Assembly (NCBI GenBank): GCA_016218715.1
Contig: JACRDG010000048.1
Span: 310,001 to 374,000, forward strand
DNA length: 64,000 bases
Reading direction: 5' to 3'
Source: Desulfomonile tiedjei
Lineage (GTDB): Bacteria > Desulfobacterota > Desulfomonilia > Desulfomonilales > Desulfomonilaceae
The notes beneath the pieces are model-generated. The model was not told the DNA's origin, made no database searches, and saw nothing but the letters and a program-made list of their open reading frames with translations. Shown here piece after piece: positions 61,411 to 64,000 of this stretch (the first letter of the stretch is position 1; each line of letters begins with the position of its first letter). The translations under genes and the position numbers were made by a program.

Positions 61411-61711
61411 TCGCCTGATCCCGATTCACTTTCAAAGAAAGGGGCCGGGGCATAGGCGCTAACGTAAGGCTGGGCCGTTCCGCTGTCCGTCATTCCGGCG
61501 AAGGCCGGAATCCAGTCTTTTTAATGCTTTCCGGACCCCGGCCTCCGCCGAGGTGACCTCGCTCTTCTTGAGGCAACTAGCTGACATCACAAAGGAGTGT
61601 CCTGAAAATTGGCGCTTGTGGGGCTCGGGGGAGACTTCTTTACGCAAAGAAGTTTCCCCCGATATTACTGTCATGCCAGCTAATTAGGATAAGCAGCGGC
61701 TGACCATCCCG
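61411..61711. repeat. Repeat block: family B pieces and a family F repeat
   Basis: CTGATCCCGATTCACTTTCAA at about 61420 resembles a left family B arm. GTCATTCCGGCGAAGGCCGG, AATCCAG (61489-61515) is family F. GGGGGAGACTTCTTTACGC with AAAGAAGTTTCCCCC (61627-61660) is a family B hairpin and could terminate transcription. No gene is present. The order suggests a family B element split by later insertion. Confidence 0.6.
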
Positions 61712-63001
61712 TCAAAACGCGGATTTCCGGAGGATGCTCTGTTCTCGGGAAGGCCCCACGGAAATCAGGTCGACCGGTACCCCCGTGAGGTGCTCGATCG
61801 TATCGACATAATCCCGGGCGTTCTTGGGAAGATCCTCGTACGACCGGCAAGTATCCAGGGGCTCATCCCACCCCTTCAACTCCCGATAAACCGGAATTAC
61901 CCGCACGAAATCATTGATGTCCGCAGGAACCCGGTCGATCACCTGGCCGTCCAACTCGTACGCGGTGGCGACCTTCAAGGGAGAGATACCGGTCAGGACG
62001 TCCATTTTCGTCAAGGCTATGCCCGTCAGGCCGTTAATGCGGAGACTATGGTTCACCAGGACCAGATCCAACCAGCCGCATCGTCGAGGCCGGCCGGTCG
62101 TGGCGCCGAACTCGCCGCCTATGGCGCGTAGTTTTTCACCGAGTTCGTTGACCAGTTCCGTGGGAAAACCACCCTCACCGACGCGCGTGCAGTACGCTTT
62201 GACCACGCCCCATATCCGCTTGATGTGGCGCGGGCTTATCCCGGCCCCGCAGCAGACGTTCCCGGCAACTACGTTGGATGACGTGACAAAGGGGTAGGTG
62301 CCGTGGTCGATGTCAAGCAGCGTCCCCTGAGCGCCCTCGAAGAGAACCCGGCTCCCTCCTTCGATGCGCTGTTGAACCACGTGGACGACATCGGCAATAT
62401 GCGGCTCGAGTTTTTTCCCATACTCCAGGTATTGGTCCGTCACTTGATCGGGATCCAATTTGGGTCGGTGAAACCGGTGCTCGATGAGGAAATTCTTCTC
62501 TTCGAGGGCGCCGCGGATCCTCTTTCTCAGGGTCTCCGGGCGCAGGAGATCTCCGAGGCGAATCCCGATCCTTGCAGCTTTGTCCTCGTACGCGGGACCA
62601 ATACCTCTTCCGGTGGTGCCGATCTTCGCATTGCCAAGCAACTCTTCCCGGCCCTGGTCGATGATCTTGTGATAGGGCAGGATCGCATGTGCCCTCTCGG
62701 ATATCATGAGCTGCTGATCGTTCAGAAAATGACCCTTCTCCCGTAACAGCTCCTTTTCTTCGAGCACGACCGCCGGATCGACCACCATTCCGTTGGCAAT
62801 TATGTTGAGGGTGTCCGGGTGGAGTATTCCCGAGGGAACGAGATGGACTATTATTTGCTCACCCGCAACCTTCAAAGTGTGGCCCGCATTGCTTCCGCCC
62901 TGGAAACGTACAACGACGTCGGCCCGGCTCGTCAGCAGGTCCACGATTTTCCCTTTTCCTTCGTCTCCCCATTGAGCGCCCACTACAACCAGAGTGTTCA
63001 A
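61712..63001 (-). CDS. purA: Adenylosuccinate synthetase
   Basis: 429 residues, the family length. The start NTLVVVGAQWGDEGKGK carries the GTP-binding loop. FEGAQGTLLDIDHGTYPFVT, TTGRPRRCGW and KAYCTRVGEGGFPTE match PurA throughout. It joins IMP and aspartate with GTP in purine synthesis. I take the TTG at 63001 as start (AAGG upstream, family start ..NTLVVVG); the frame runs to a GTG at 63040. It follows serC on the same strand; 63002-63266 holds no gene. Confidence 0.96.
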   Translation of the reverse strand: MNTLVVVGAQWGDEGKGKIVDLLTSRADVVVRFQGGSNAGHTLKVAGEQIIVHLVPSGILHPDTLNIIANGMVVDPAVVLEEKELLREKGHFLNDQQLMISERAHAILPYHKIIDQGREELLGNAKIGTTGRGIGPAYEDKAARIGIRLGDLLRPETLRKRIRGALEEKNFLIEHRFHRPKLDPDQVTDQYLEYGKKLEPHIADVVHVVQQRIEGGSRVLFEGAQGTLLDIDHGTYPFVTSSNVVAGNVCCGAGISPRHIKRIWGVVKAYCTRVGEGGFPTELVNELGEKLRAIGGEFGATTGRPRRCGWLDLVLVNHSLRINGLTGIALTKMDVLTGISPLKVATAYELDGQVIDRVPADINDFVRVIPVYRELKGWDEPLDTCRSYEDLPKNARDYVDTIEHLTGVPVDLISVGPSREQSILRKSAF

Positions 63002-63266
63002 ACTTCTTCGCCTTTCCTCACCAGCGTTCTGTCGCTTCACCGCGACAGTATCGTTCAGCCGGCCTTGTCGGAAGGCCGGGCAAGAGGTCGTGGCCTCTGA
63101 TGGTCCTCTGAAATGGTTCCATCACGGTACAGACGTTGCGGGCAGACGACAACCGCCGAGCCTCATGGCTCTGTTGTTACCGCCCCTGGCCACTAATCGA
63201 GGTCATGTGGTCTCGTCTCCGCCGCGGCGGCACGCGCGGCGCATCGACGACTGATTCCTAAATCGG

Positions 63267-63364
63267 GTCATACCGATTCGCATTCAAAGATGTAATCTGG
63301 GGAGAACCTTTTTTAAAAAAGGTTACTGCCCAGACTTACTCTTTGGATTGCGACTTGGTATCAG
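63267..63364. repeat. Family B stop-codon repeat, copy 7
   Basis: TCATACCGATTCGCATTCAAA, GATGTAATCTGGGGAGAACC faces GGTTACTGCCCAGACTTACT, CTTTGGATTGCGACTTGGTATCAG, forming a near-complete palindrome with an AAAAAA/TTTTTT tip. The TGA of serC (63361-63363) lies in the GGTATCAG end. Confidence 0.85.
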
Positions 63365-64000
63365 CCGTTTTTCGCGGCAAATGCCTTCATGAAGTCGACC
63401 AGACTCCGTACCCCCTCTACATCCATCGCGTTGTACAACGAAGCCCGGCAACCACCGACGGAGCGGTGTCCTTTCACGCCCCCCAACTGGCTTTGCGTGG
63501 CTTCGGCAATGAATTTCTTCTCCAAGTTCTCGTCGGTAAGTCGGAACGTGACGTTCATCATCGAGCGACTGTCGGGATCCGCGGTGCCTCGGTAGAAATC
63601 ACTATTGTCAATAAAATTGTACAATAACGACGCCTTGTCACGATTGCGGCGCTCGACCGCTTCCAGATTGCCGAAGGAGTCTTCAATCCACTTCAGCACG
63701 AGCTGAACCATATAGATGGCGATACAGGGAGGCGTATTGTACAAGGAATTCTTCTCGGCATGGGTCGTATAGCGGAGCATGGTCGGAATGTCTTTTGGGA
63801 CTCTCTCCAGCATGTCCTCTCTGATGATCACGATGGTAACGCCTGCAGGGCCGAGGTTCTTCTGGGCTCCGGCATAAATCAGGCCGAACGGACTCGGATC
63901 GAATGGCCTGCAGAGGATGTCCGACGACATGTCCGACACCAGCGGAACGCCGTTGGCCTGCGGAAACGCGTCCCATTGGGTCCCCTCTATGGTGTTGTTC
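63361..64000 (-). CDS. serC: Phosphoserine aminotransferase, C-terminal part
   Basis: The frame runs from the right window edge to its stop, giving the last ~212 residues. It contains VSDMSSDILCRPFD and the PLP-lysine motif YAGAQKNLGPAG, then PTMLRYTTHAEKNSLYNTPP and GGVKGHRSVGGCRASLYNA, all typical of SerC. The enzyme transfers an amino group from glutamate to 3-phosphohydroxypyruvate in serine synthesis. The N-terminus lies beyond 64000. Its stop is provided by the family B repeat. Confidence 0.96.
   Translation of the reverse strand, partial: NNTIEGTQWDAFPQANGVPLVSDMSSDILCRPFDPSPFGLIYAGAQKNLGPAGVTIVIIREDMLERVPKDIPTMLRYTTHAEKNSLYNTPPCIAIYMVQLVLKWIEDSFGNLEAVERRNRDKASLLYNFIDNSDFYRGTADPDSRSMMNVTFRLTDENLEKKFIAEATQSQLGGVKGHRSVGGCRASLYNAMDVEGVRSLVDFMKAFAAKNG

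Overview
The window looks like a chromosomal segment of a G+C-rich anaerobic bacterium, most likely a member of the Desulfobacterota (former Deltaproteobacteria), perhaps Desulfomonile-like. I infer this from gene content: a DUF3786 protein, a bacteriohemerythrin, a C_GCAxxG_C_C redox protein, a PaaK-type aryl-CoA ligase, dienoyl-CoA metabolism, several outer-membrane or lipoprotein genes, and a large PPDK-like protein coupled to a sigma-54 activator. No rRNA, tRNA, phage, integron or CRISPR array was seen. About 50 protein genes are supported. Two run off the window: a large enzyme at the left edge and serC at the right edge.

Layout. 1-2.9 kb: a TetR regulator translationally coupled to the start of a large enzyme with two nitronate-monooxygenase-like barrels, with a palindromic operator and a promoter upstream. 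3-9.5 kb: hemerythrin, an HD hydrolase, a DUF4846 protein, an orphan HicB, a cyclase, a Ste24-type protease and a ferritin-like protein. 9.6-16.4 kb: a SagB-type flavoprotein, a TPR protein, a DUF3786 protein and two probable outer-membrane barrels. 16.5-19.5 kb: a 2,4-dienoyl-CoA reductase and a dienoyl-CoA isomerase-like enzyme, which could work together on unsaturated acyl-CoA. 19.5-29.4 kb: a B12/radical-SAM protein with an embedded trigger-factor-like PPIase domain, a SEC-C protein, a Pro-rich exported protein, then a PPDK-like protein of about 1494 residues overlapping a GAF/sigma-54 activator. 29.7-36.9 kb: redox and exported proteins, ApbE and an SBF-type transporter. 37.4-41.5 kb: rsfS-nadD, divergent from rseP, followed by tsaB and a zinc-ribbon membrane protein. 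41.9-55.7 kb: a hydrolase, a PPP phosphatase, an AsmA-family protein, a PaaK-type ligase, TPR and ankyrin exported proteins, and a frameshifted Cache lipoprotein. 55.9-64 kb: a NimA-like flavoprotein, nnrDE, an M50/CBS protease, moeA, a pyruvate-kinase C-terminal-domain protein, purA and serC.

Nearly every larger intergenic gap is filled with short palindromic repeats of at least five families. Two stand out. Family B is an element of about 80-125 bp (seven copies) at gene 3' ends. It carries a G/C-rich hairpin and a conserved terminus CTGATACC whose TGA is the stop codon of the adjacent gene in four copies; in one copy the opposite end also provides the stop of the convergent gene. Family A/C is a composite element with CCGGC-AAGAT-GCCGG hairpins and a CAAATACGG module, sometimes arranged as terminal inverted repeats and nested inside other repeats.

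The strongest candidates for undescribed biology are the PPDK-like/sigma-54 activator pair, the radical-SAM/PPIase fusion, the double-NMO enzyme with its coupled TetR regulator, and the stop-codon-donating repeat family.
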